NCBI GenBank assembly: GCA_964057225.1 | Contig: OZ059895.1 | Location: forward strand, 22,516,688-22,580,687 | Source: Auanema rhodensis | Taxonomy: Eukaryota; Nematoda; Chromadorea; Rhabditida; Rhabditidae | Direction: 5' to 3' | DNA length: 64,000 nucleotides | In this document: positions 12,001 through 26,371 of the stretch, one piece after another | Numbering within the stretch: the first letter of the stretch is position 1 | How the letters are laid out: each line of letters starts with the position of its first letter | Notes under the pieces: generated by a model | What the model was told of the DNA's origin: nothing | What the model saw: the letters and a program-made list of their open reading frames with translations, nothing else | Databases searched by the model: none | Program-made: the position numbers and the translations under genes

Positions 12001-13239
12001 AATAACAATGTCCATCGTTTTTGCCTTGAAAAAAGGAATCTAAAAACATCTACTTTTTGCTAAATTATTTTGAAATTTTTCGAAAAAATTTTTGTCAAAA
12101 TGTTTTTGGAAGCAATGTTAGAGTGTACATGGAAACTCAACATACACTAATGCATCATTTTTCAAACGATCATAACTAATTTTTGTATTGAGCGTTTCTC
12201 AATGTAGTATAGTGCATTCGATGCGGATTTTTAAGCTGCGTCGATCTGTGTTATCAGATTTGCGCTAGCTTAAAAATGCACCGAGATATCAACTGATATA
12301 AGTGCACACTTATATCCTCGATTTTCACCCTGAAGAATTAATTTTTTCGTTGAATAACATTGTCCATCGTCTTTGCCTTGAAAAAAAAAATCTGAAAACA
12401 TCTACTTTTTGCTAAATTATTTTGAATATTTTGGAAAAAATTTTTGTCAAAATGTTTTTGGAAGCAATGTTGAGTGTACATGGAAACTCAACATACACTA
12501 ATGCATCATTTTTCAAACGATCATAACTAATTTTTGTATTGAGCGTTTCTCAATGTTATATAGTGCATTCGATGCGGATTTTTAAGCTGCGTCGATCTGT
12601 GTTATCAGATTTGCGCTAGCTTAAAAATGCACCGAGATATCAACTGATATAAGTTCACACTTATATCCTCGAATTTCACCCTGAAGAATTAATTTTTTCG
12701 TTGAATAACAATGTCCATCGTTTTTGCCTTGAAAAAAGGAATCTAAAAACATCTACTTTTTGCTAAATTATTTTGAAATTTTTCGAAAAAATTTTTGTCA
12801 AAATGTTTTTGGAAGCAATGTTAGAGTGTACATGGAAACTCAACATACACTAATGCATCATTTTTCAAACGATCATAACTAATTTTTGTATTGAGCGTTT
12901 CTCAATGTAGTATAGTGCATTCGATGCGGATTTTTAAGCTGCGTCGATCTGTGTTATCAGATTTGCGCTAGCTTAAAAATGCACCGAGATTCAACTGATA
13001 TAAGTGCACACTTATATCCTCGATTTTCACCCTGAAGAATTAATTTTTTCGTTGAATAACATTGTCCATCGTCTTTGCCTTGAAAAAAAGAATCTGAAAA
13101 CATCTACTTTTTGCTAAATTATCTTGAAATTTTTCGAAAAAATTTTTGTCAAAATGTTTTTGGAAGCAATGTTGAGTGTACATGGAAACTCAACATACAC
13201 TAATGCATCATTTTTCAAACGATCATAACTAATTTTTGT
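9062..13239. repeat. Satellite B 2095-bp HOR, left pair of copies
   Basis: Two copies of a six-unit, 2095-bp HOR begin at the marker TCAATGTTGTATAG (9062 and 11157). Each runs through a unit with TTTGTTTTGAGCG, a shortened 338-bp unit that lacks about 14 bp of the TCGAAAAAATTT stretch (deletion points near 9645 and 11740), and a unit with GTTATATAG. Units with the inserted-A form GTTAGAGTG recur through the block. The two copies follow each other closely for the first four or so units and then differ: an ACTAAGCG unit comes at 10442 in the first copy but at 13240 in the second, past the next GTTATATAG unit. Confidence 0.82.
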
Positions 13240-15865
13240 ACTAAGCGTTTCTCAATGTAGTATAGTGCATTCGATGCGGATTTTTAAGCTGCGTCGATCT
13301 GTGTTATCAGATTTGCGCTAGCTTAAAAATGCACCAAGATATCAACTGATATAAGTTCACACTTATATCCTCGATTTTCACCCTGAAGAATTAATTTTTT
13401 CGTTGAATAACAATGTCCATCGTTTTTGCCTTGAAAAAAGGAATCTAAAAACATCTACTTTTTGCTAAATTATTTTGAAATTTTTCGAAAAAATTTTTGT
13501 CAAAATGTTTTTGGAAGCAATGTTAGAGTGTACATGGAAACTCAACATACACTAATGCATCATTTTTCAAACGATCATAACTAATTTTTGTATTGAGCGT
13601 TTCTCAATGTAGTATAGTGCATTCGATGCGAATTTTTAAGCTGCGTCGATCTGTGTTATCAGATTTGCGCTAGCTTGAAAATGCACCGAGATATCAACTG
13701 ATATAAGTTCACACTTATATCCTCGATTTTCACCCTGAAGAATTAATTTTTTCGTTGAATAACATTGTCCATCGTCTTTGCCTTGAAAAAAAGAATCTGA
13801 AAACATCTACTTTTTGCTAAATTATCTTGAAATTTTTCGAAAAAATTTTTGTCAAAATGTTTTTGGAAGCAATGTTGAGTGTACATGGAAACTCAACATA
13901 CACTAATGCATCATTTTTCAAACGATCATAACTAATTTTTGTACTAAGCGTTTCTCAATGTAGTATAGTGCATTCGATGCGGATTTTTAAGCTGCGTCGA
14001 TCTGTGTTATCAGATTTGCGCTAGCTTAAAAATGCACCAAGATATCAACTGATATAAGTTCACACTTATATCCTCGATTTTCACCCTGAAGAATTAATTT
14101 TTTCGTTGAATAACAATGTCCATCGTTTTTGCCTTGAAAAAAGGAATCTAAAAACATCTACTTTTTGCTAAATTATTTTGAAATTTTTCGAAAAAATTTT
14201 TGTCAAAATGTTTTTGGAAGCAATGTTAGAGTGTACATGGAAACTCAACATACACTAATGCATCATTTTTCAAACGATCATAACTAATTTTTGTATTGAG
14301 CGTTTCTCAATGTAGTATAGTGCATTCGATGCGAATTTTTAAGCTGCGTCGATCTGTGTTATCAGATTTGCGCTAGCTTGAAAATGCACCGAGATATCAA
14401 CTGATATAAGTTCACACTTATATCCTCGATTTTCACCCTGAAGAATTAATTTTTTCGTTGAATAACATTGTCCATCGTCTTTGCCTTGAAAAAAAGAATC
14501 TGAAAACATCTACTTTTTGCTAAATTATCTTGAAATTTTTCGAAAAAATTTTTGTCAAAATGTTTTTGGAAGCAATGTTAGAGTGTACATGGAAACTCAA
14601 CATACACTAATGCATCATTTTTCAAACGATCATAACTAATTTTTGTATTGAGCGTTTCTCAATGTAGTATAGTGCATTCGATGCGGATTTTTAAGCTGCG
14701 TCGATCTGTGTTATCAGATTTGCGCTAGCTTAAAAATGCACCGAGATTCAACTGATATAAGTGCACACTTATATCCTCGATTTTCACCCTGAAGAATTAA
14801 TTTTTTCGTTGAATAACATTGTCCATCGTCTTTGCCTTGAAAAAAAGAATCTGAAAACATCTACTTTTTGCTAAATTATTTTGAAATTTTTCGAAAAAAT
14901 TTTTGTCAAAATGTTTTTGGAAGCAATGTTGAGTGTACATGGAAACTCAACATACACTAATGCATCATTTTTCAAACGATCATAACTAATTTTTGTATTA
15001 TTCGTTTCTCAATGTAGTATAGTGCATTCTATGCGGATTTTTAAGCTGCGTCGATCTGTATTATCAGATTTGCGCTAGCTTAAAAATGCACCGAGATATC
15101 AACTGATATAAGTTCACACTTATATCCTCGATTTTCACCCTGAAGAATTAATTTTTTCGTTGAATAACATTGTCCATCGTCTTTGCCTTGAAGAAAGAAT
15201 CTGAAAACATCTACTTTTTGCTAAATTATTTTGAAATTTTTCGAAAAAAGTTTTGTCAAAATGTTTTTGGAAGCAATGTTGAGTGTACATGGAAACTCAA
15301 CATACACTAATGCATCATTTTTCAAACGATCATAACTAATTTTTGTATTGAGCGTTTCTCAATGTAGTATAGTGCATTCGATGCGGATTTTTAAGCTGCG
15401 TCGATCTGTATTATCAGATTTGCGCTAGCTTAAAAATGCACCGAGATATCAACTGATATAAGTTCACACTTATATCCTCGATTTTCACCCTGAAGAATTA
15501 ATTTTTTCGTTGAATAACATTGTCCATCGTCTTTGCCTTGAAGAAAGAATCTGAAAACATCTACTTTTTGCTAAATTATTTTGAAATTTTTCGAAAAAAG
15601 TTTTGTCAAAATGTTTTTGGAAGCAATGTTGAGTGTACATGGAAACTCAACATACACTAATGCATCATTTTTCAAACGATCATAACTAATTTTTGTATTG
15701 AGCGTTTCTCAATGTAGTATAGTGCATTCGATGCGGATTTTTAAGCTGCGTCGATCTGTGTTATCAGATTTGCGCTAGCTTAAAAATGCACCGAGATATC
15801 AACTGATATAAGTTCACACTTATATCCTCGATTTTCACCCTGAAGAATTAATTTTTTCGTTGAAT
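13240..15865. repeat. Satellite B mixed segment with 703-bp dimer
   Basis: A two-unit 703-bp repeat starts at the marker ACTAAGCG at 13240 and 13943. Its second unit has GCGAATTTTTAAG and GCTTGAAAATG. It is followed by ordinary units, including one with the private TATTATTCG near 14996 and two neighbours with the short TTGAAGAAAGAATC form (15188 and 15538, 350 bp apart), an obvious single-unit tandem copy. Confidence 0.78.
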
Positions 15866-17960
15866 AACCTTGTCCATCGTCTTTGCCTTGAAAAACAAAA
15901 TCTGAAAACATCTACTTTTTGCTAAATTATTTTGAAATTTTTCGAAAAAATTTTTGTCAAAATGTTTTTGGAAGCAATGTTGAGTGTACATGGAAACTCA
16001 ACATACACTAATGCATCATTTTTCAAACGATCATAACTAATTTTTGTATTAATCGTTTCTCAATGTAGTATAGTGCATTCGATGCGGATTTTTAAGCTGC
16101 GTCGATCTGTATTATCAGATTTGCGCTAGCTTAAAAATGCACCGAGATATCAACTGATATAAGTTCACACTTATATCCTCGATTTTCACCCTGAAGAATT
16201 AATTTTTTCGTTGAATAACATTGTCCATCGTCTTTGCCTTGAAAAAAAAAATCTGAAAACATCTACTTTTTGCTAAATTATTTTGAAATTTTTCGAAAAA
16301 ATTTTTGTCAAAATGTTTTTGGAAGCAATGTTGAGTGTACATGGAAACTCAACATACACTAATGCATCATTTTTCAAACGATCATAACTAATTTTTGTAT
16401 TGAGCGTTTCTCAATGTTGTATAGTGCATTCGATGCGGATTTTTAAGCTGCGTCGATCTGTGTTATCAGATTTGCGCTAGCTTAAAAATGCACCGAGATA
16501 TCAACTGATATAAGTTCACACTTATATCCTCGATTTTCACCCTAAAGAATTAATTTTTTCGTTGAATAACAATGTCCATCGTTTTTGCCTTGAAAAAAGG
16601 AATCTAAAAACATCTACTTTTTGCTAAATTATTTTGAAATTTTTCGAAAAAATTTTTGTCAAAATGTTTTTGGAAGCAATGTTAGAGTGTACATGGAAAC
16701 TCAACATACACTAATGCATCATTTTTCAAACGATCATAACTAATTTTTGTTTTGAGCGTTTCTCAATGTAGTATAGTGCATTCGATGCGGATTTTTAAGC
16801 TGCGTCGATCTGTGTTATCAGATTTGCGCTAGCTTAAAAATGCACCGAGATATCAACTGATATAAGTTCACACTTATATCCTCGATTTTCACCCTGAAGA
16901 ATTAATTTTTTCGTTGAATAACATTGTCCATCGTCTTTGCCTTGAAAAAAAAAATCTGAAAACATCTACTTTTTGCTAAATTATTTTGAAATTTTTGTCA
17001 AAATGTTTTTGGAAGCAATGTTGAGTGTACATGGAAACTCAACATACACTAATGCATCATTTTTCAAACGATCATAACTAATTTTTGTATTGAGCGTTTC
17101 TCAATGTTATATAGTGCATTCGATGCGGATTTTTAAGCTGCGTCGATCTGTGTTATCAGATTTGCGCTAGCTTAAAAATGCACCGAGATATCAACTGATA
17201 TAAGTTCACACTTATATCCTCGATTTTCACCCTGAAGAATTAATTTTTTCGTTGAATAACAATGTCCATCGTTTTTGCCTTGAAAAAAGGAATCTAAAAA
17301 CATCTACTTTTTGCTAAATTATTTTGAAATTTTTCGAAAAAATTTTTGTCAAAATGTTTTTGGAAGCAATGTTAGAGTGTACATGGAAACTCAACATACA
17401 CTAATGCATCATTTTTCAAACGATCATAACTAATTTTTGTATTGAGCGTTTCTCAATGTAGTATAGTGCATTCGATGCGGATTTTTAAGCTGCGTCGATC
17501 TGTGTTATCAGATTTGCGCTAGCTTAAAAATGCACCGAGATATCAACTGATATAAGTGCACACTTATATCCTCGATTTTCACCCTGAAGAATTAATTTTT
17601 TCGTTGAATAACATTGTCCATCGTCTTTGCCTTGAAAAAAAAAATCTGAAAACATCTACTTTTTGCTAAATTATTTTGAAATTTTTGGAAAAAATTTTTG
17701 TCAAAATGTTTTTGGAAGCAATGTTGAGTGTACATGGAAACTCAACATACACTAATGCATCATTTTTCAAACGATCATAACTAATTTTTGTATTGAGCGT
17801 TTCTCAATGTTATATAGTGCATTCGATGCGGATTTTTAAGCTGCGTCGATCTGTGTTATCAGATTTGCGCTAGCTTAAAAATGCACCGAGATATCAACTG
17901 ATATAAGTTCACACTTATATCCTCGATTTTCACCCTGAAGAATTAATTTTTTCGTTGAAT
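15866..17960. repeat. Satellite B 2095-bp HOR, right pair, copy 1
   Basis: It begins at the variant AACCTTGTCC (15866) and contains, in order, TTAATCG (16048), TCAATGTTGTATAG (16411), TTTTGTTTTGAG, the 14-bp-deletion unit (16986), GTTATATAG, AAGTGCACAC and TTTTTGGAAAAAAT. All of these recur at exactly +2095 bp. The left pair of HOR copies near 9 and 11 kb lies 7349 bp upstream of this pair, so the pair seems to have been copied as a block. Confidence 0.88.
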
Positions 17961-20055
17961 AACCTTGTCCATCGTCTTTGCCTTGAAAAACAAAATCTGA
18001 AAACATCTACTTTTTGCTAAATTATTTTGAAATTTTTCGAAAAAATTTTTGTCAAAATGTTTTTGGAAGCAATGTTGAGTGTACATGGAAACTCAACATA
18101 CACTAATGCATCATTTTTCAAACGATCATAACTAATTTTTGTATTAATCGTTTCTCAATGTAGTATAGTGCATTCGATGCGGATTTTTAAGCTGCGTCGA
18201 TCTGTATTATCAGATTTGCGCTAGCTTAAAAATGCACCGAGATATCAACTGATATAAGTTCACACTTATATCCTCGATTTTCACCCTGAAGAATTAATTT
18301 TTTCGTTGAATAACATTGTCCATCGTCTTTGCCTTGAAAAAAAAAATCTGAAAACATCTACTTTTTGCTAAATTATTTTGAAATTTTTCGAAAAAATTTT
18401 TGTCAAAATGTTTTTGGAAGCAATGTTGAGTGTACATGGAAACTCAACATACACTAATGCATCATTTTTCAAACGATCATAACTAATTTTTGTATTGAGC
18501 GTTTCTCAATGTTGTATAGTGCATTCGATGCGGATTTTTAAGCTGCGTCGATCTGTGTTATCAGATTTGCGCTAGCTTAAAAATGCACCGAGATATCAAC
18601 TGATATAAGTTCACACTTATATCCTCGATTTTCACCCTAAAGAATTAATTTTTTCGTTGAATAACAATGTCCATCGTTTTTGCCTTGAAAAAAGGAATCT
18701 AAAAACATCTACTTTTTGCTAAATTATTTTGAAATTTTTCGAAAAAATTTTTGTCAAAATGTTTTTGGAAGCAATGTTAGAGTGTACATGGAAACTCAAC
18801 ATACACTAATGCATCATTTTTCAAACGATCATAACTAATTTTTGTTTTGAGCGTTTCTCAATGTAGTATAGTGCATTCGATGCGGATTTTTAAGCTGCGT
18901 CGATCTGTGTTATCAGATTTGCGCTAGCTTAAAAATGCACCGAGATATCAACTGATATAAGTTCACACTTATATCCTCGATTTTCACCCTGAAGAATTAA
19001 TTTTTTCGTTGAATAACATTGTCCATCGTCTTTGCCTTGAAAAAAAAAATCTGAAAACATCTACTTTTTGCTAAATTATTTTGAAATTTTTGTCAAAATG
19101 TTTTTGGAAGCAATGTTGAGTGTACATGGAAACTCAACATACACTAATGCATCATTTTTCAAACGATCATAACTAATTTTTGTATTGAGCGTTTCTCAAT
19201 GTTATATAGTGCATTCGATGCGGATTTTTAAGCTGCGTCGATCTGTGTTATCAGATTTGCGCTAGCTTAAAAATGCACCGAGATATCAACTGATATAAGT
19301 TCACACTTATATCCTCGATTTTCACCCTGAAGAATTAATTTTTTCGTTGAATAACAATGTCCATCGTTTTTGCCTTGAAAAAAGGAATCTAAAAACATCT
19401 ACTTTTTGCTAAATTATTTTGAAATTTTTCGAAAAAATTTTTGTCAAAATGTTTTTGGAAGCAATGTTAGAGTGTACATGGAAACTCAACATACACTAAT
19501 GCATCATTTTTCAAACGATCATAACTAATTTTTGTATTGAGCGTTTCTCAATGTAGTATAGTGCATTCGATGCGGATTTTTAAGCTGCGTCGATCTGTGT
19601 TATCAGATTTGCGCTAGCTTAAAAATGCACCGAGATATCAACTGATATAAGTGCACACTTATATCCTCGATTTTCACCCTGAAGAATTAATTTTTTCGTT
19701 GAATAACATTGTCCATCGTCTTTGCCTTGAAAAAAAAAATCTGAAAACATCTACTTTTTGCTAAATTATTTTGAAATTTTTGGAAAAAATTTTTGTCAAA
19801 ATGTTTTTGGAAGCAATGTTGAGTGTACATGGAAACTCAACATACACTAATGCATCATTTTTCAAACGATCATAACTAATTTTTGTATTGAGCGTTTCTC
19901 AATGTTATATAGTGCATTCGATGCGGATTTTTAAGCTGCGTCGATCTGTGTTATCAGATTTGCGCTAGCTTAAAAATGCACCGAGATATCAACTGATATA
20001 AGTTCACACTTATATCCTCGATTTTCACCCTGAAGAATTAATTTTTTCGTTGAAT
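17961..20055. repeat. Satellite B 2095-bp HOR, right pair, copy 2
   Basis: Direct tandem copy of 15866-17960. Markers AACCTTGTCC (17961), TTAATCG (18143), TCAATGTTGTATAG (18506) and the deletion unit (19081) are all shifted by 2095 bp. From about 18506 to 20750 it also matches 11157 to about 13400 at an offset of 7349 bp, including the shortened GAGATTCAACTG and the ACTAAGCG unit (13240 and 20589). Confidence 0.88.
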
Positions 20056-21109
20056 AACAATGTCCATCGTTTTTGCCTTGAAAAAAGGAATCTAAAAACA
20101 TCTACTTTTTGCTAAATTATTTTGAAATTTTTCGAAAAAATTTTTGTCAAAATGTTTTTGGAAGCAATGTTAGAGTGTACATGGAAACTCAACATACACT
20201 AATGCATCATTTTTCAAACGATCATAACTAATTTTTGTATTGAGCGTTTCTCAATGTAGTATAGTGCATTCGATGCGGATTTTTAAGCTGCGTCGATCTG
20301 TGTTATCAGATTTGCGCTAGCTTAAAAATGCACCGAGATTCAACTGATATAAGTGCACACTTATATCCTCGATTTTCACCCTGAAGAATTAATTTTTTCG
20401 TTGAATAACATTGTCCATCGTCTTTGCCTTGAAAAAAAGAATCTGAAAACATCTACTTTTTGCTAAATTATCTTGAAATTTTTCGAAAAAATTTTTGTCA
20501 AAATGTTTTTGGAAGCAATGTTGAGTGTACATGGAAACTCAACATACACTAATGCATCATTTTTCAAACGATCATAACTAATTTTTGTACTAAGCGTTTC
20601 TCAATGTAGTATAGTGCATTCGATGCGGATTTTTAAGCTGCGTCGATCTGTGTTATCAGATTTGCGCTAGCTTAAAAATGCACCAAGATATCAACTGATA
20701 TAAGTTCACACTTATATCCTCGATTTTCACCCTGAAGAATTAATTTTTTCGTTGAATAACAATTTCCATCGTCTTTGTCTTGAAAAAAGGAATCTAAAAA
20801 CATATACTTTTTGCTAAATTATTTTGAAATTTTTCGAAAAAAGTTTTGTCAAAATGTTTTTGGAAGCAATGTTGAGTGTACATGGAAACTCAACATACAC
20901 TAATGCATCATTTTTCAAACGATCATAACTAATTTTTGTATTGAGCGTTTCTCAATGTAGTATAGTGCATTCGATGCGGATTTTTAAGCTGCGTCGATCT
21001 GTGTTATCAGATTTGCGCTAGCTTAAAAATGCACCGAGATATCAACTGATATAAGTTCACACTTATATCCTCGATTTTCACCCTGAAGAATTAATTTTTT
21101 CGTTGAATA
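20056..21109. repeat. Satellite B linking units
   Basis: Three units between the 2095-bp HOR domain and the 5262-bp duplication. They include the GAGATTCAACTG unit, the ACTAAGCG unit (20589) and a unit with GGAATCTAAAAACATATAC plus AAAAAAGTTTTG. The last combination is frequent further right, so this stretch looks like the transition between two HOR domains. Confidence 0.75.
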
Positions 21110-24100
21110 ACCTTGTCCATCGTCTTTGCCTTGAAAAACAAAATCTGAAAACATCTACTTTTTGCTAAATTATTTTGAAATTTTTCGAAAAAATTTTTGT
21201 CAAAATGTTTTTGGAAGCAATGTTGAGTGTACATGGAAACTCAACATACACTAATGCATCATTTTTCAAACGATCATAACTAATTTTTGTATTAATCGTT
21301 TCTCAATGTAGTATAGTGCATTCGATGCGGATTTTTAAGCTGCGTCGATCTGTATTATCAGATTTGCGCTAGCTTAAAAATGCACCGAGATATCAACTGA
21401 TATAAGTTCACACTTATATCCTCGATTTTCACCCTGAAGAATTAATTTTTTCGTTGAATAACATTGTCCATCGTCTTTGCCTTGAAGAAAGAATCTGAAA
21501 ACATCTACTTTTTGCTAAATTATTTTGAAATTTTTCGAAAAAATTTTTGTCAAAATGTTTTTGGAAGCAATGTTGAGTGTACATGGAAACTCAACATACA
21601 CTAATGCATCATTTTTCAAACGATCATAACTAATTTTTGTATTGAGCGTTTCTCAATGTAGTATAGTGCATTCGATGCGAATTTTTAAGCTGCGTCGATC
21701 TGTGTTATCAGATTTGCGCTAGCTTGAAAATGCACCGAGATATCAACTGATATAAGTTCACACTTATATCCTCGATTTTCACCCTGAAGAATTAATTTTT
21801 TCGTTGAATAACATTGTCCATCGTCTTTGCCTTGAAAAAAGGAATCTAAAAACATCTACTTTTTGCTAAATTTTTTTGAAATTTTTCGAAAAAATTTTTG
21901 TCAAAATGTTTTTGGAAGCAATGTTGAGTGTACATGGAAACTCAACATACACTAATGCATCATTTTTCAAACGATCATAACTAATTTTTGTATTAAGCGT
22001 TTCTCAATGTAGTATAGTGCATTCGATGCGGATTTTTGAGCTGCGTCGATCTGTGTTATCAGATTTGCGCTAGCTTGAAAATGCACCGAGATATCAATTG
22101 ATATAAGTTCACACTTATATCCTCGATTTTCACCCTGAAGAATCAATTTTTTCGTTGAATAACATTGTCCATCGTCTTTGCCTTGAAAAAAGGAATCTAA
22201 AAACATATACTTTTTGCTAAATTATTCTGAAATTTTTCGAAAAAATTTTTGTCAAAATGTTTTTGGAAGCAATGTTGAGTGTACATGGAAACTCAACATA
22301 CACTAATGCATCATTTTGCAAACGATCATAACTAATTTCTGTATTGAGCGTTTCTCAATGTAGTATAGTGCATTCGATGCGGATTTTTAAGCTGCGTCGA
22401 TCTGTGTTTTCAGATTTGCGCTAGCTTAAAAATGCACCGAGATATCAACTTATATAAGTTCACACTTACATCCTCGATTTTCACCCTGAAGAATTAATTT
22501 TTCCGTTGAATAACATTGTCCATCGTCTTTGCCTTGAAAAAAAAATCTGAAAACATCTACTTTTTGCTAAATTATTTTGAAATTTTTCGAAAAAATTTTT
22601 GTCAAAATGTTTTTGGAAGCAATGTTGAGTGTACATGGAAACTCAACATACACTAATGCATCATTTTGCAAACGATCATAACTAATTTCTGTATTGAGCG
22701 TTTCTCAATGTAGTATAGTGCATTCGATGCGGATTTTTAAGCTGCGTCGATCTGTGTTTTCAGATTTGCGCTAGCTTAAAAATGCACCGAGATATCAACT
22801 TATATAAGTTCACACTTACATCCTCGATTTTCACCCTGAAGAATTAATTTTTCCGTTGAATAACATTGTCCATCGTCTTTGCCTTGAAAAAAAAAATCTG
22901 AAAACATCTACTTTTTGCTAAATTATTTTGAAATTTTTCGAAAAAATTTTTGTCAAAATGTTTTTGGAAGCATTGTTGAGTGTACATGGAAACTCAACAT
23001 ACACTAATGCATCATTTTTCAAACGATTATAACTAATTTTTGTAATAAGCGTTTCTCAATGTAGTATAGTGCATTCGATGCGGATTTTTAAGCTGCGTCG
23101 ATCTGTGTTTTCAGATTTGCGCTAGCTTAAAAATGCACCGAGATATCAACTTATATAAGTTCACACTTACATCCTCGATTTTCACCCTGAAGAATTAATT
23201 TTTCCGTTGAATAACATTGTCCATCGTCTTTGCCTTGAAAAAAAAAATCTGAAAACATCTACTTTTTGCTAAATTATTTTGAAATTTTTCGAAAAAATTT
23301 TTGTCAAAATGTTTTTGGAAGCAATGTTGAGTGTACATGGAAACTCAACATACACTAATGCATCATTTTTCAAACGATCATAACTAATTTTTGTATTAAG
23401 CGTTTCTCAATGTAGTATAGTGCATTCGATGCGGATTTTTAAGCTGCGTCGATCTGTGTTATCAGATTTGCGCTAGCTTAAAAATGCACCGAGATATCAA
23501 CTGATATAAGTTCACACTTATATCCTCGATTTTCACCCTGAAGAATTAATTTTTTCGTTGAATAACAATGTCCATCGTCTTTGTCTTGAAAAAAGGAATC
23601 TAAAAACATATACTTTTTGCTAAATTATTTTGAAATTTTTCGAAAAAATTTTTGTCAAAATGTTTTTGGAAGCAATGTTGAGTGTACATGGAAACTCAAC
23701 ATACACTAATGCATCATTTTTCAAACGATCATAACTAATTTTTGTATTGAGCGTTTCTCAATGTAGTATAGTGCATTCGATGCGAATTTTTAAGCTGCGT
23801 CGATCTGTGTTATCAGATTTGCGCTAGCTTGAAAATGCACCGAGATATCAACTGATATAAGTTCACACTTATATCCTCGATTTTCACCCTGAAGAATTAA
23901 TTTTTTCGTTGAATAACATTGTCCATCGTCTTTGCCTTAAAAAAAGGAATCTAAAAACATCTACTTTTTGCTAAATTTTTTTGAAATTTTTCGAAAAAAT
24001 TTTTGTCAAAATGTTTTTGGAAGCAATGTTGAGTGTACATGGAAACTCAACATACACTAATGCATCATTTTTCAAACGATCATAACTAATTTTTGTATTA

Positions 24101-26371
24101 AGCGTTTCTCAATGTAGTATAGTGCATTCGATGCGGATTTTTGAGCTGCGTCGATCTGTGTTATCAGATTTGCGCTAGCTTGAAAATGCACCGAGATATC
24201 AACTGATATAAGTTCACACTTATATCCTCGATTTTCACCCTGAAGAATTAATTTTTTCGTTGAATAACATTGTCCATCGTCTTTGCCTTGAAAAAAGGAA
24301 TCTAAAAACATATACTTTTTGCTAAATTATTCTGAAATTTTTCGAAAAAATTTTTGTCAAAATGTTTTTGGAAGCAATGTTGAGTGTACATGGAAACTCA
24401 ACATACACTAATGCATCATTTTTCAAACGATCATAACTAATTTTTGTATTAAGCGTTTCTCAATGTAGTATAGTGCATTCGATGCGGATTTTTGAGCTGC
24501 GTCGATCTGTTTTATCAGATTTGCGCTAGCTTAAAAATGCACCGAGATATCAACTTATATAAGTTCACACTTACATCCTCGATTTTCACCCTGAAGAATT
24601 AATTTTTCCGTTGAATAACATTGTCCATCGTCTTTGCCTTGAAAAAAAAAATCTGAAAACATCTACTTTTTGCTAAATTATTTTGAAATTTTTCGAAAAA
24701 ATTTTTGTCAAAATGTTTTTGGAAGCAATGTTGAGTGTACATGGAAACTCAACATACACTAATGCATCATTTTTCAAACGATCATAACTAATTTTTGTAT
24801 TGAGCGTTTCTCAATGTAGTATAGTGCATTCGATGCGAATTTTTAAGCTGCGTCGATCTGTGTTATCAGATTTGCGCTAGCTTAAAAATGCACCGAGATA
24901 TCAACTGATATAAGTTCACACTTATATCCTCGATTTTCACCCTGAAGAATTAATTTTTTCGTTGAATAACAATGTCCATCGTCTTTGTCTTGAAAAAAGG
25001 AATCTAAAAACATATACTTTTTGTTAAATTATTTTGAAATTTTTCGAAAAAAGTTTTGTCAAAATGTTTTTGGAAGCAATGTTGAGTGTACATGGAAACT
25101 CAACATACACTAATGCATCATTTTTCAAACGATCATAACTAATTTTTGTATTGAGCGTTTCTCAATGTAGTATAGTGCATTCGATGCGGATTTTTAAGCT
25201 GCGTCGATCTGTGTTATCAGATTTGCGCTAGCTTAAAAATGCACCGAGATATCAACTGATATAAGTTCACACTTATATCCTCGATTTTCACCCTGAAGAA
25301 TTAATTTTTTCGTTGAATAACCTTGTCCATCGTCTTTGCCTTGAAAAAAAAAATCTGAAAACATCTACTTTTTGCTAAATTATTTTGAAATTTTTCGAAA
25401 AAATTTTTGTCAAAATGTTTTTGGAAGCAATGTTGAGTGTACATGGAAACTCAACATACACTAATGCATCATTTTTCAAACGATCATAACTAATTTCTGT
25501 ATTGAGCGTTTCTCAATGTAGTATAGTGCATTCGATGCGGATTTTTAAGCTGCGTCGATCTGTATTATCAGATTTGCGCTAGCTTAAAAATGCACCGAGA
25601 TATCAACTGATATAAGTTCACACTTATATCCTCGATTTTCACCCTGAAGAATTAATTTTTTCGTTGAATAACATTGTCCATCGTCTTTGCCTTGAAGAAA
25701 GAATCTGAAAACATCTACTTTTTGCTAAATTATTTTGAAATTTTTCGAAAAAATTTTTGTCAAAATGTTTTTGGAAGCAATGTTGAGTGTACATGGAAAC
25801 TCAACATACACTAATGCATCATTTTTCAAACGATCATAACTAATTTTTGTATTGAGCGTTTCTCAATGTAGTATAGTGCATTCGATGCGGATTTTTAAGC
25901 TGCGTCGATCTGTGTTATCAGATTTGCGCTAGCTTAAAAATGCACCGAGATATCAACTGATATAAGTTCACACTTATATCCTCGATTTTCACCCTGAAGA
26001 ATTAATTTTTTCGTTGAATAACCTTGTCCATCGTCTTTGCCTTGAAAAAAAAAATCTGAAAACATCTACTTTTTGCTAAATTATTTTGAAATTTTTCGAA
26101 AAAATTTTTGTCAAAATGTTTTTGGAAGCAATGTTGAGTGTACATGGAAACTCAACATACACTAATGCATCATTTTTCAAACGATCATAACTAATTTTTG
26201 TATTAATCGTTTCTCAATGTAGTATAGTGCATTCGATGCGGATTTTTAAGCTGCGTCGATCTGTATTATCAGATTTGCGCTAGCTTAAAAATGCACCGAG
26301 ATATCAACTGATATAAGTTCACACTTATATCCTCGATTTTCACCCTGAAGAATTAATTTTTTCGTTGAATA
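21110..26371. repeat. Satellite B 5262-bp segmental duplication, copy 1
   Basis: Fifteen units. Unusual markers all recur 5262 bp later: TTAATCG (21291/26553), CTTGAAGAAAG (21481/26743), the AGCATTGTTG substitution (about 22970/28232), TTGTAATAAGCG (about 23040/28302), CTTAAAAAAAGG (about 23937/29199) and TCTGTTTTATCAG (about 24507/29769). Differences seen by eye are few, for example CAACTTATATAAG near 22446 against CAACTGATATAAG near 27708, and TTTGTTAAAT near 25021 against TTTGCTAAAT. Boundaries are good to a few hundred bases. Confidence 0.9.
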
